Assembly: GCA_039028895.1 (NCBI GenBank)
Contig: JBCCHF010000050.1
Coordinates: 1 to 40,530, forward strand
Direction of reading: 5' to 3'
From: JAHDCJ01 sp039028895
GTDB lineage: Bacteria; Bacteroidota; Bacteroidia; Chitinophagales; Saprospiraceae
Length of the DNA: 40,530 bases
Notes under the pieces: generated by a model
Seen by the model: only the letters and a program-made list of their open reading frames with translations
Databases searched by the model: none
What the model was told of the DNA's origin: nothing
Shown: in pieces, positions 17,601-28,600 of the stretch
Numbering within the stretch: position 1 is the first letter of the stretch
Layout: each line of letters opens with the position of its first letter
Translations under genes and position numbers: made by a program

Positions 17601-18703
17601 ATAGGGAAAATAGACAGAAGGCATTGTTGATCAGGGTAAAAGATACTGGGATTGGCATTCCCGAAGATCTTCTGCCTAATATTTTCGACAGGTTTTATCA
17701 GGTAAATGAATCATCAACACGCAAAGAAGAAGGTACCGGCATTGGGCTCGCTTTGATCAAAGAATTAGTGGAATTGATGAATGGGACCATTGAAGTTACC
17801 AGCAAAATTGATATTGGCACCACTTTCCTGGTCAGTCTTCCAGTAACAAACAAAGCACTTATTGACGAAACGGTAAGCACCGGCATGCTTGAAGTCAGTG
17901 AAATACTGGTTCCTAATGAATCAGAAGAGTCCATGATATTGGCTTCCAACGGCGACACGGAAAACCAACTCCCCAGGTTGCTCTTAGTCGAAGACAATCA
18001 TGATCTTGTTCAATTCCTCGTCGCCACCCTCGAGGATCGCTACCAGCTGCAAATTGCCCGTGATGGCGAAGAAGGCATTAACCTGGCGCTACAAGAAGTG
18101 CCTGACCTGATCATTAGTGATGTGATGATGCCAGGAAAAAACGGATATGAACTTTGCGAAACCTTGAAGCAAGACGAGCGCTCCAGTCATATTCCCATAA
18201 TTCTGCTTACCGCAAAAGCAGATATGGACTCCAAGATTGCTGGCCTTGAATTTGGCGCAGATGCATACATGACAAAACCTTTCGAGGAAAGGGAATTACA
18301 TGTCCGGCTTAAAAAGCTCTTTGAACTTAGGAATACCCTTCAGGAACGTTATCGGACTAGTGGGCTTCAGACTGACAGCTTTAACAAAGAAGATGCGTTC
18401 ATTCTTAAGGTCCAGGAGGCCATCGAAGCCAAACTGGAAGATGATACATTCGGCATTCCGCAGCTATGCCGGGCAGTAAAATTAAGCAGGGCGCAACTTC
18501 ACAATAAGCTTAAGGCATTGACAGGGCTCTCTACCTCTATTTTCATGAGAAATTTCAGATTGCAGAAAGCCAAGACACTGCTCGACACAACAGATTTCAA
18601 CGTTTCAGAAGTGGCTTATAAGGTCGGATTCAAGGATCCAAACTACTTTACACGCGTTTTTACCGAACGTTATGGCTCCTCTCCCAGCAAGACACGCAAA
18701 TAA
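14633..18703 (+). CDS. Hybrid two-component system sensor/regulator (HTCS)
   Basis: 1356 residues from the ATG at 14633. An upstream TTG at 14588 is in frame, but the ATG starts a signal peptide ending LSAQ. Order of parts: periplasmic propeller with Reg_prop blades (DSKGRLWLR, DEKGRLWLGT, DDGTRWLGS and SDGKLFLGT), Y_Y_Y domain about 704-787, membrane helix about 793-816, histidine kinase with FFTNISHEFRTPL (phosphorylated His855), N box near Asn966, GTGIGLAL near 1034, receiver with LLVEDN and phosphoacceptor Asp1163, and AraC HTH about 1270-1356 (LCRAVKLSRAQLHNKLKALT, then VSEVAYKVGFKDPNYF). All key residues are present. It senses a periplasmic ligand and binds DNA directly. No SusCD or polysaccharide-utilisation genes lie next to it. 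Confidence 0.95.
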   Translation: MYRPIQFCLLLIVASLSLSAQPGTPLPKLTPSYSEDFSDYHSYPSMCFSKVFTDSKGRLWLRTCPSLSGSKHLHLFQFDGYQFKLVQGELEKLKPSDRIFELYQGNQLVGSYDKEDEAGIFFYHLDNNTISFYPLKEKGSIFNISVTPDERVFVISEINDGLSFYEWVDGDFQLQKEVSGLVYDKDFFAESNYIPVLYHDQRFFVGAFNDGKKILKIDFETGEIQSFPYVDFLTLQRYDFLEARNRVEFRSVVRGSEIFFCPTEFYSNHFFKFDVITGKIEKIPGIRDDIWTKGVFLDESGNVIFLYRDKSELNNAILETSEGTRYDYTAFFKDKNFKGVTDMASRDFTRQSYICNERGLSVHLASAGEAIKHFMPGESVRAMAEINENTVFAHTQSRVTFQIDRTTGISLVDTSTCKFGWTKITKGPDGRFWSFSFGDFTAYDPITGSCEKYTTNGKMIRLFTFAGKDKIAFVDRDEVLYIFDLNSKKTTPFFQTDAPKELSQVTHDIHYSKDNILWIASASGLWKIDLENNTSEVLGFEPPFKEHRFMCIHEDEKGRLWLGTPLHGIYIFDPVTGNVKNLSSDDGLANNTVAFIIADDDGTRWLGSYNGISLVSPEGEFITNLYEEDGLVEKESNRYSYLKTSDGKLFLGTIDGLDVIDPKKIKERLASLTDLKIYPTSITYFDNNSGERLTREYGITDPVSVNLPATSRFLNIDFALSNYIKPENNQYAYQIEGLHDEWTLIGNKPYLSLNDLPAGNYNLLIKGTDGQGNWTKNSLIVNIRAADFFYKQTWFYLSGLLLIVGLSLLWISRLRKEVSKATRVIVKDKQVIEEQAAKLKELDEAKSKFFTNISHEFRTPLTVISGMIDQVRDKPDQWLDKGSEIIKRNAASLLDLINQILDLRKLESDSLKVQNVQGDIIPYLSYLADTYRNYAQSKGLELHFLSETTSIKMDYDPDKVLRVVSNLLSNAIKYTPSGGHVYFQVEQNGDRENRQKALLIRVKDTGIGIPEDLLPNIFDRFYQVNESSTRKEEGTGIGLALIKELVELMNGTIEVTSKIDIGTTFLVSLPVTNKALIDETVSTGMLEVSEILVPNESEESMILASNGDTENQLPRLLLVEDNHDLVQFLVATLEDRYQLQIARDGEEGINLALQEVPDLIISDVMMPGKNGYELCETLKQDERSSHIPIILLTAKADMDSKIAGLEFGADAYMTKPFEERELHVRLKKLFELRNTLQERYRTSGLQTDSFNKEDAFILKVQEAIEAKLEDDTFGIPQLCRAVKLSRAQLHNKLKALTGLSTSIFMRNFRLQKAKTLLDTTDFNVSEVAYKVGFKDPNYFTRVFTERYGSSPSKTRK

Positions 18704-18884
18704 CTAATTGTCAACGCCTTACCTCGCCAAACTCCCTTCCATATTAAACAATATCCCAGAAAAAATTCGGGCAATTAAACATTACTCAACATCTGTTGAA
18801 CAATAATGAAGAGCAGGAGAAAAATTAACCTGCACATTTGTTTCGTGATCGAATTACGCACAATATCATCGATCAGGAACAAAT

Positions 18885-19691
18885 ATGTTTTCCAGAGAAA
18901 AAAACACATTAATTGGTCGGGCAGCAGGCAGGAGACGGTTGGCAATTTTGTCAAAAGCTCTTGAACATCATACAAAAAGCTTCCTGGAAACCCTGCCAAT
19001 AGAAAGCAGGATGTCAGGGCTCGACCTTGGTTGCAGAATCGGAGATGTAACGTTTGTCTTGAAGGATATTGTAGGTGATCAAGGGAATATTATGGGATTA
19101 GATATGGACCAAACCATGATCCAGATCGCCAAAGACAGACTTACTGACTCTCACTATAGTAATATCAGATTTCAAGCTCTGGATATCCAACATTGGAATG
19201 AAAGCAACAAATACGATTTCGTATACAGCAGATTGTTCCTGAATGAGCTCTGGAACCCCTCCGAAATCCTGGGTAAAATACACCAAGCCTTAAAGCCAGG
19301 TGGCTTGGTTATTATTGAAGACCTTGATGTGTCCAATTTTATCAGCTATCCCCCCAGTACTGCTTTTGACCAGTACATCAATTTACACGCAACGCTTAAA
19401 AAACTCAGAGGAGAAGATGCAAAAATAGGTAGCAAGCTGGAAGGCCTTTTGGTCTACAACGGATTCCGATCCGCAGAAACCCAAATGGTACCACCAGCCT
19501 TTCTCACAGGTGTAGGAAAGAAAGTGGCTTCGTTGACGCTTGAATATATTGGAAAGGAACTCACAAAAAGAGACCTCATCTCGAATGAAGCACTTAACAT
19601 TCTCCAACGCAACCTGAAACATTTCGAGCAACATACGCTCAGCCTTATTTCCTTGCCAGCAATTTACCAGGCATGGGCAGTAAAAGGCTAG
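18885..19691 (+). CDS. Class I SAM-dependent methyltransferase
   Basis: 268 residues, ATG start. Motif I is LDLGCRIGD (46-54), where the usual form is DLGCGxG; the Arg in place of Gly is unusual but the acidic and glycine framework is kept. GLDMD (71-75) gives the acidic residue after strand 2 that binds the SAM ribose. Post-II is YDFVYSRLFLNEL and motif III is ALKPGGLVIIEDLD. The fold is clear, the acceptor is unknown. It stands 181 bp after the hybrid regulator and ahead of the secreted-protein genes, with no obvious partner. Confidence 0.87.
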   Translation: MFSREKNTLIGRAAGRRRLAILSKALEHHTKSFLETLPIESRMSGLDLGCRIGDVTFVLKDIVGDQGNIMGLDMDQTMIQIAKDRLTDSHYSNIRFQALDIQHWNESNKYDFVYSRLFLNELWNPSEILGKIHQALKPGGLVIIEDLDVSNFISYPPSTAFDQYINLHATLKKLRGEDAKIGSKLEGLLVYNGFRSAETQMVPPAFLTGVGKKVASLTLEYIGKELTKRDLISNEALNILQRNLKHFEQHTLSLISLPAIYQAWAVKG

Positions 19692-19738
19692 AAAAAATTT
19701 AAAATTCAACTACTAACCATTAACAAATAACCAATCGC

Positions 19739-21139
19739 ATGAGCAGAATTTTTTTAAAAAATCAAAGCTTTACACTTTTCGTGCTGATCTTTTTTCTTTT
19801 CAGCTCTACTTTGACCTTTGCACAAATTGGGATCAACAGTGACAATTCAGTCCCCGACCCCAGTGCGATGCTTGATGTAAAATCCACAACCAAAGGTTTC
19901 CTTACACCAAGGATGACAGAACAAGAAAGGGATGCCATTTCCGACCCTGCTACCAGTCTTTTGATCTATCAGACAGATGGAACTTCAGGCTATTACTATA
20001 ATAACGGGACGCCTTCTGCTCCTGACTGGGTTCGCATAGGCAACGATGAATCTTCACCGATTTGCGATTCACGTATTCCTATTGAGGATATGGGGTATTT
20101 TGCCAATTTGAATGGCAGATTTACCGATTACCTGATCAACCAATCAGGATCATATTATTTAACTGGAAATCTCGGCCAATCTCAAAATAACGCAACCGCG
20201 ATTGTTATCGACTCAGATAATGTAACGCTTGACCTGAACGGTTTTTCAATTACAGCAGATATTGGTGGCTCTGGTGCTGATGGTATTTATGTTCGACTGG
20301 AACAGGTAAACATAACCATCAAAAATGGTATTGTCAGCGGATGGCCAGCAGATGGCATAGATGCAAGAGATGTTGACAATTCTCTTTTTCATGACTTGAT
20401 CATTTCCGATAATGGGGAGGACGCCCTGTTTATGAAAAGCCATAATACTGTAATTGACTGCATTGCCAACTCAAACGGAGAAGATGGTTTTAGCGGACTA
20501 AATTCCTGTAACTACATCAGGTGTATTGCCTATGATAATGGATCTAATGGATTTGAATCATATGGTGGCAGCCAGTTCATTAATTGCAACGCGGAAAGTA
20601 ACGCTTTTGATGGTATTGAAGGCCGAACGTACACTATGGCTCTAGGTTGTGTAGCAAATAGTAACGGAGGAGATGGCATTAATGTAGGCTCCAGGAGTTC
20701 AGTTCTGTATTGCAATACTTATGACAACGAAGGTTCAGGCATCCAGGCACAATCAAATGTCAAGGTGGCATTTTGTGAAACGACAATCAATGATGAAGAT
20801 GGAATTACGATGACGGGAACAGGAGGTGTGTTATTCCAAAACGTGTCGCATTTCAACGACGGTGCGGGCATCAATTGCACCAATACAACCACCTGCGACT
20901 TTCTGATAGAAGGTAATCACTTCACAGCCAATAAAACTGACGGATTGGTAATTGCTAGTGCCGGGGCTTTTGTAATCAGGAATACTTCTGCCAATAACAC
21001 CAATACTTCGCAAGGTAATTCCAATGGTTTTGAACTTCCGGCCGGCACTAACTTCGGCCCTATACTTACAGTTACCAGTGGAGGTGACTTATCTACTATC
21101 CTAAATGGCGATCACCCTTATGCCAACTTTGAATACTAA
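19739..21139 (+). CDS. Secreted right-handed parallel beta-helix protein (paralog 1)
   Basis: 466 residues. Signal peptide about 1-29 (hydrophobic run ending TLTFAQ). The segment at 30-105 (GINSDNSVPDPSAMLDVKST and FLTPRMTEQERDAI) is an N-terminal module shared by many Bacteroidota surface proteins. From about 130 to 430 runs a repetitive beta-helix with short rungs such as VTLDLNGFSI, ITIKNGIVSGWPADGID, NTVIDCIANSNGEDGF and VLYCNTYDNEGSGI, a NosD/pectate-lyase-like geometry. No catalytic aspartates are apparent and no T9SS tail is visible; the end is HPYANFEY, the same as in the next gene. Role: surface or extracellular binding or carbohydrate interaction, inferred. Confidence 0.85.
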   Translation: MSRIFLKNQSFTLFVLIFFLFSSTLTFAQIGINSDNSVPDPSAMLDVKSTTKGFLTPRMTEQERDAISDPATSLLIYQTDGTSGYYYNNGTPSAPDWVRIGNDESSPICDSRIPIEDMGYFANLNGRFTDYLINQSGSYYLTGNLGQSQNNATAIVIDSDNVTLDLNGFSITADIGGSGADGIYVRLEQVNITIKNGIVSGWPADGIDARDVDNSLFHDLIISDNGEDALFMKSHNTVIDCIANSNGEDGFSGLNSCNYIRCIAYDNGSNGFESYGGSQFINCNAESNAFDGIEGRTYTMALGCVANSNGGDGINVGSRSSVLYCNTYDNEGSGIQAQSNVKVAFCETTINDEDGITMTGTGGVLFQNVSHFNDGAGINCTNTTTCDFLIEGNHFTANKTDGLVIASAGAFVIRNTSANNTNTSQGNSNGFELPAGTNFGPILTVTSGGDLSTILNGDHPYANFEY

Positions 21140-21187
21140 TCTCAAGACTTCAAGTCATCAATTTATTATCCAGTAAATCAATCAAGG

Positions 21188-22612
21188 ATGAAAACTATCC
21201 AATCAATATATTCATTTCTTTTTGTGCTCATTTTGTTTTCTATGCCAAACAACCTATTGAGCCAGGTAAGCATCAACACTGATAATGCAGCACCTGACCA
21301 AAGTGCCATGCTTGACATCCAGTCCAATTCCTCGGGGTTTTTAGTGCCACGTATGACTGAAAATGAACGCATGGCAATTGCATCTCCCTCACAGGGGTTA
21401 TTACTATTTCAAACTGATCAGGAATCTCGTTTTTATTACAACGAGGGTACACCCTCAATGCCAGAGTGGGCCAAAATGGCAATAGTATCCAGTTCTACTA
21501 ATTCTCCCTGTGACCCCAGGATTCCAATCGACTCGGTTTTTAACGGCACCAATTACAATATTGATGATCCGGGCAGTTATTACTTTACCAGGAATATTTT
21601 TCTTACAGGAATAACTGAGGCAGGCATACGGATAAACACCCCCGGTGTCACCCTTGATCTCAACGGGTATGCACTTACCTCTGACGGTATTTCAGGGGCT
21701 GGTATTTTTATCAGTGGCACCTACCAAAATGTTATTATCAAGAATGGTTCAGTACAAGGCTGGGGTGGAGATGGCATCCATGCCGGAGTCGCTGATGAAT
21801 CAATTTTCAGAGATCTAGTAATAAGCAATAATGGCGATGATGGCCTTATCGTTGATAAATCATGCCTGATCTATAACGTGCAATCAACCGGAAATGAACG
21901 CCATGGCATTTATGCTGATGAAGGAGGCGTAATTGTAAATTCCAATGCATCTTTAAACGAAACTGGCATCGAAGTTTTGAGGGAGTGCGTAATTATTAAT
22001 TGTGTGGCAAGTGAAAATATTGATGATGGTTTCAAAGCAGGCGAATGTGCCCGTATCGACGGTTGTTCTGCATATGACAACGCTAATTTTGGCTTCGATA
22101 TCGCCAGAAGCTCACTCATCACCAATTCCACAGCCAACTCAAATGGGAGGACAGGCTTTGACGTTAGCAGCAGTTGCATTTTAATGAACAATGTAGCCAA
22201 CAATAATGGTCAGTGCTGGAGTGATGGTAGTTGTACTGCTTCTTCAAGCAATAACGAAGGAGCAGGAATCAGAATAGGGTCTTATGCCAAAGTGTTAAAC
22301 AACACCTGTAATGACAATGTTATGGGCCTTGTTGTCACAGGTTCCTACTCAATCATTGAAGGTAATTCGGTAACCGATAATCAGCATGTTGGGATCGCCG
22401 TCAAAGACGATCGTGTGCTCGTCATTAGAAACCGGGGAGAGAATAATGGATTTAACCCAATCGCTTCGCTTGTAGCGGGCGGAATTGACCCAGATGGAAA
22501 TATAATCATTGATCCAACTTCAGTTTATGGTCCAATCATCGATGTCTCTTCTACAGGAAACTTGCTCAACAATGCCAACGCTACCCATCCTTACGCCAAT
22601 TTTGAATATTAA
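21188..22612 (+). CDS. Secreted right-handed parallel beta-helix protein (paralog 2)
   Basis: 474 residues, ATG with AAGG a few bases upstream. It is a clear paralog of the preceding gene with the same plan: signal peptide (1-26, ending LLSQ), the PDQSAMLDIQS/FLVPRMTENERMAI module, then beta-helix rungs (GVTLDLNGYALTSDG, NVIIKNGSVQGWGGDGI, SIFRDLVISNNGDDGLI) and the same C-terminus HPYANFEY. Cysteines are more numerous here than in paralog 1. The gene starts 48 bp after the previous stop and ends 22 bp before the giant-protein start, so all three are probably cotranscribed. Confidence 0.85.
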   Translation: MKTIQSIYSFLFVLILFSMPNNLLSQVSINTDNAAPDQSAMLDIQSNSSGFLVPRMTENERMAIASPSQGLLLFQTDQESRFYYNEGTPSMPEWAKMAIVSSSTNSPCDPRIPIDSVFNGTNYNIDDPGSYYFTRNIFLTGITEAGIRINTPGVTLDLNGYALTSDGISGAGIFISGTYQNVIIKNGSVQGWGGDGIHAGVADESIFRDLVISNNGDDGLIVDKSCLIYNVQSTGNERHGIYADEGGVIVNSNASLNETGIEVLRECVIINCVASENIDDGFKAGECARIDGCSAYDNANFGFDIARSSLITNSTANSNGRTGFDVSSSCILMNNVANNNGQCWSDGSCTASSSNNEGAGIRIGSYAKVLNNTCNDNVMGLVVTGSYSIIEGNSVTDNQHVGIAVKDDRVLVIRNRGENNGFNPIASLVAGGIDPDGNIIIDPTSVYGPIIDVSSTGNLLNNANATHPYANFEY

Positions 22613-22634
22613 TCACAAGTCGAAAATTAATTCA

Positions 22635-25600
22635 ATGACGAATCTATCAATCATCAAGTATATAGGTGTATTTCTGTTGATTTTTGGCTTGGGAAATGAA
22701 ATCGCCGCACAAGTTTCCTTCAATATCACTGGAGGGAATGTCGTGCAGGCAGACAGCTTCCTGGTACTCAACAACGCCAAATTTTCCAATTCAGGAACAT
22801 ATACCGCGAATGGGGGTACCGTTACCTTTACAGGTGATGGCGCTGATAACCTCACTACGATCGGCGGCACCTCATTTACAACATTTTACAATTTACATAT
22901 CAACAAAAGCAGCAATAATGTCCTCCTTGATTTTCCTGCTTTTTTAATAAATAGGCTCAGCTTCTCAGGTGGGCAACTCGACCTCCAGTTCTACAACCTG
23001 GTTATTTTTAATGGCGGAACCATCACTGGAGCAAACGCAAATCGCTATGTCAAAACCAGCGGAGCAGGTTATCTTGCAATGACCGTTCCCGGAAATAGTA
23101 CCGACATTCTGTTTCCGGTTGGAAACAGCACCTACAACCCGCTTACACTAAACAATGCCGGCACACAAGACGCATACTTTGTCCGTGTGCTGGATGATAT
23201 TCTGGAAAACGGCTTGACGGGAAGTGCCATTACCGAACTTTACATTGACCGCACCTGGGATGTGGCCGAGGACTTTGCAGGAGGCTCCAACATCACCATG
23301 ACAGCTCAGTGGAATCAAAATGAAGAGCTTACCAACTTCAACCGGGACAATGCTTTCATTACTCACTATGATGCTGGCTGGGATCTATTCCAACCTGAAA
23401 TAGCTTCTGGAAATAATCCCTACACTATTAGTAGATCTGGTATCACCAGTTTTTCTCCATTCTCAGTAGCAAGTATTTCTGTATGTCCTACAATCGGAGC
23501 AATAACTCCGGTTGCTGCAATCTGCGAAGGCACTAACTTTTCAGCAACAGCTTCCGGGTTAGCTGACATGAGCGTAGTCTTGAACGGTGATCAAAATTTC
23601 GGGCTAAGTTTTGTCGCTTTCCCTGCAGGAAGTCCTCCTTCTGATCCTTATACTGGAGGCGAGCTGCTTAATACCGTTGGTTTTGGCGCCCTTGGAGGCA
23701 TAGACCCCAATCAAACAGCAACTGCTTCCATGGGAGCCAGTCTTTTACCTGGTGATTACTTGATATACGCTATTCTCTCAGCGCCTCCAAACGATGTCAA
23801 TTGCCGGCCTTCAGTGTCTACTACCCTGACTGTTATTCCGGATGTAGCGATCAACACCCAACCATCAGCCACCGTTTTTTGTCCCGGAGATGATTATACC
23901 TTAAACGTTTCAGCAACAGGCAGTAGTTTGACCTATCAATGGAAAAAAGACAATGTAAATATTCCAGGCGCTACAGGGACAAGTTTAAGTCTTACCAATC
24001 TTCAGTCTGGCGATGCAGGCAATTACACCGTAGAAATCACAAGTTCCTGTAGCAGCATTACATCAAATGTGGCAACATTAACCGAAGACAATGTTGCACC
24101 GATTGTAAGTTGCAGTCCGCTCGATTTTAATAATACCGCTGTCATCTTCTCCGATCCTTTCGACATTGGTGCATTTGGCACAGCTACCTGGACACAACAG
24201 GATATTGATGCAGTTACCGCTCCCTCAATAGACAATTGTCAAATCGTGAGCCGTACAGTCTCTCCAACTTCTTTCGATTGTGCAAGTATTGGAATGCCCC
24301 TTGTATTCACATTCACACTTACAGACCAATCCAATAATTCGTCTACCTGTACAATCACATACACCAACATTGTAGACTCTTCTGCACCCGATGCGCAATG
24401 CCGGGACGTAACCGTTCAACTAGACGCAAGTGGAAACGGAACTTTGACAACTGCAGAAGTAGATAACGGCTCTTCGGACTTGTGTGGAGTAGCATCATTG
24501 GCGCTCAGCCAAACTGTTTTTAATTGTCAGGATGTGAATATGACAACTGTAACCCTTACAGTAACCGATGATGACGGAAATACGGATACCTGCACATCCA
24601 ATGTAACAGTAGAAGAAAACAATCCTGCAACTGCTGTTTGCCAGGATATTACAGTTGAACTGGACAACAATGGTGATGCCTCAATTGCAGGTGACGATAT
24701 CTATAACAACCCGAATGATGTTTGTGATCTAGGCATACTATCGGTAGCGCCAAACGCCTTTGATTGCAATAACCTGGGAGATAATATGGTTACACTGACG
24801 GTCACTGATGTCCACAACAATACAAGTACATGTTCTGCTACAGTAACAGTTGAAGACAACACTGCACCAATCGTGAGTTGTAGTCCTGTTGACTTTAACA
24901 ACACGGCTGTAATTTTCTCCGATCCCTTTGATATTGGAGCATTTGGCACGGCAACATGGAGCCAGTCAGATATTGACGGCGTAACTTCAACTTCAATTGA
25001 CAACTGTAGTATCGTCAGTCGTACCGTTTCTCCTCCATCAGTTACCTGCGATGATATCGGAACAAGTCTGGTGTTTACCTTTACGCTCACAGACCAATCC
25101 AACAACTCATCCTCCTGTACGATTACCTACACAAACATTGTCGACACAACTGCTCCTGACGCTCAATGTCAGGATGTAACTGTGCAACTAGATGCAACAG
25201 GAAATGGCACCTTGTCTACAACCGAAGTTGACAATGGTTCATCAGACCTTTGCGCCATCGCTTCAATGTCTTTAAGCCAAACAGCTTTTGATTGTCAGGA
25301 TGTAACCACAAACACTGTGACACTAACAGTAACTGACGAAAGCGGAAATGATGGTACTTGCATTGCGAATGTGACTGTGGTTGAAAATAGTCCTGCAACT
25401 GCCATTTGTCAGGATGTTATCGTTGAATTGAATAGTCAAGGCAATGGCTCGATTACGGCAGATGACATTTACAGTAACTCAAGTGACATTTGCAGTCTTG
25501 GTTCATTTTCATTATCCCAAAACACATTTGATTGTGATGACCTGGGAGTCAATATGGTTACCCTGACCGTCACTGATTTCGATAATAATACCAGCACCTG

Positions 25601-28600
25601 TGAAGCCAATGTGACTGTTGAAGACAACATTGCACCGATTGTAAGTTGTAGTCCTCTTGACTTTAATAATACGGCAGTGACGATTAGTGATCCTTTCGAT
25701 ATCGGTGCCTTTGGAACGGCGGTCTGGACACAGCAGGATATTGATGGTAATACCGCATCATCCATTGACAATTGTAGCATTGTCAGCCGCACCGTGTCTC
25801 CACCTTCTATTACCTGCGATGATATTGGGACAAGCCTGGTGTTTACATTTACACTCACAGATCAATCCAATAACTCATCTTCCTGCACAATTACATACAC
25901 GAACATTGTTGACTCAACAGCACCTGATGCTCAATGCCAGGATGTAACTGTACAACTCGACGCCAATGGAAATGGCACCCTGACAACTACCGAAGTCGAC
26001 AATGGCTCCTCAGACCTTTGCGCAATAGCTTCCATGTCTTTAAGTCAAACCACTTTCGATTGCCAGGATGTAAGCAGTACAACCGTGACCTTGACAATAA
26101 CTGATGATAGTGGAAATGATGGTACCTGCTCAGCAAATGTGACCGTTTTAGAAAACAGTCCAGCTACTGCTGTTTGCCAGGATATTACGGTAGAATTAAA
26201 CAATCAGGGCAATGCCTCAATTTCAGGTGACGATATCTACAACAACCTGGATGATATTTGTAACCTAGGCACACTTGTCGTTGCTCCAAATACTTTTGAC
26301 TGCACTAATCTGGGTGACAATATGGTTACCCTGACCGTCACTGATGTGAATAATAATACAACCACTTGTGAAGCCACTGTGACTGTTGAAGACAATATTG
26401 CACCGATAGTAAGTTGTAGTCCTATTGACTTTAATAATACGGCAGTGACGATTAGTGATCCTTTCGATATTGGCGCCTTTGGAACAGCGGCCTGGACACA
26501 GCAGGACATTGATGGCAATACCGCATCATCCATTGACAACTGTAGTATTGTCAGTCGCACTGTTTCTCCGCCTTCTATTACATGCGATGATATTGGGACA
26601 AGCCTGGTGTTTACATTTACACTCACAGATCAATCCAATAACTCATCTTCCTGCACAATTACATACACGAACATTGTTGACTCAACAGCACCTGATGCTC
26701 AATGTCAGGATGTAACCGTGCAACTCGACGCCAACGGAAATGGAACACTGACAGCCGCCGAAGTCGACAATGGCTCCTCAGACCTCTGCGCAATCGCGTC
26801 AATGTCTTTAAGTCAAACCACTTTCGATTGTCAGGATGTTAGCAGTACAACGGTAACCCTAACAGTAACCGACGAAAGCGGAAATGATGGTACCTGTACA
26901 GCCAATGTGACCGTAGTTGAGGCTAATCCTTCTACTGCTGTTTGTCAGGATATTACAGTTGAGCTGAATAGTCAAGGCACAGTTGTGGCATCAGCCGATG
27001 ATGTTTACACCAATGCTAATGATGTCTGTAACCTGGGGAATGTTTCCATTTCTCCAAATGTCTTCGGCTGTGACGACCTCGGCGATAACACCGTTGTATT
27101 GACAGTTACAGATGTAAACAATAATACCACTACCTGTGAAGCTACAGTAACTGTTGAGGACAACATTGCTCCGATAGTAAGTTGCAGTCCGGTCGACTTT
27201 AACAATACAGCCGTTATATTCTCCGATCCTTTCGATATTGGAGCTACCGGTATTTCAACATGGACCCAGCAAGCCATTGATGGTGTGACATCGACATCAA
27301 TAGACAATTGTCAAATCGTGAGTCGAACCGTTACACCTAACAGTATCGATTGCTCTGATATTGGCTCTACCGTTGTATTCACATTTACTCTGACTGATCA
27401 GAGCAATAACTCATCAAGCTGTACTATCACTTATACCAATATTGTAGACAACACTGCCCCGATTGCCCAATGTCAGGATGTAACTGTCCAACTCGACGCC
27501 AACGGAAATGGAACCTTGACAACTACCGAAGTCGACAATGGCTCTTCAGATCTTTGTGAAATCGCTTCAATGTCTCTAAGCCAAACAGCCTTCGATTGCC
27601 AGGATGTAGGATCGACATCTGTTACACTGACCGTAACTGATGAAAGTGGAAATGATGATACCTGTTCTGCCATAGTCAACATCGAAGACAATATTGCCCC
27701 AGTAGCAATCTGCCAGGATATTTCAGTAGAGTTAGACGTTGAAGGCAGTGGATCTTTCAATGAAAATGAGATAGACAACGGGTCAAATGACGCTTGTAGC
27801 ATCGCCAATACCAGCTTTTCAACGACCTTCTTTGAGTGTAGCAATGTTGGAGATAACACAGTCATTCTTACGGTAACTGACGTCAATGGAAATACCGCCA
27901 CTTGTGATGCAATAGTAACTATAGAAGACAATATTCAGCCGACAATTACCTGTCCGGCATATATGACCATACAGCTGGGGGTTGATATCTCTCCGAATAA
28001 TACTGGAACTGCAACAGGCGATGATAATTGTCCTGGATCTATCATTACTTCTTCCGATAGCTTTGCTGCTGATTGTGGAACCACTGGTACCATCACACGC
28101 ACCTGGACAATAATGGACCCCTCAGGTAACTCCGTCTCTTGCGATCAGGAAATCATGATTATTGACACTACAGATCCAGTTGCTGCCTGTCAGGCTATTA
28201 CAGTCACCCTCGACCAGGATGGATCAGCCTCCATTTCGCCTGATGAATTGGACAATGGAAGTAGCGACCTTTCAATGATATCATTCTCTGCTTCACAGGT
28301 AACATTTGATTGTTTTGACGTTGGAGATATTGTTGTCGATCTGGTTGTGACAGATGTTTGCGGAAACGCCAATACTTGTTCGACCATCGTAACTGTCGTC
28401 AACGGGAATCCTGCTACGATAACCGGCGATGTAACTGATCAATTAGGGCCAGTCATTCTTGATGGAGCCATTGACATCACAGTAGGTACTGCAGGACCAC
28501 CTTATCAGTACCTATGGTCAAACTCAGCAACGACTGAGGATATTTCCGAACTCGAGGGATTAATCACATACACAGTATCAGTAACAGACAATAATGGTTG

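Noticed and set aside
18787..18798. Small palindrome CAACATCTGTTG after the hybrid regulator gene
   Set aside because: Only a 5-bp stem and no T-run; not convincing as a terminator or operator.
24701..27307. Repeated minus-strand frames opposite the giant protein
   Set aside because: They recur every 768 bp as antisense of the tandem units; no signals of their own.
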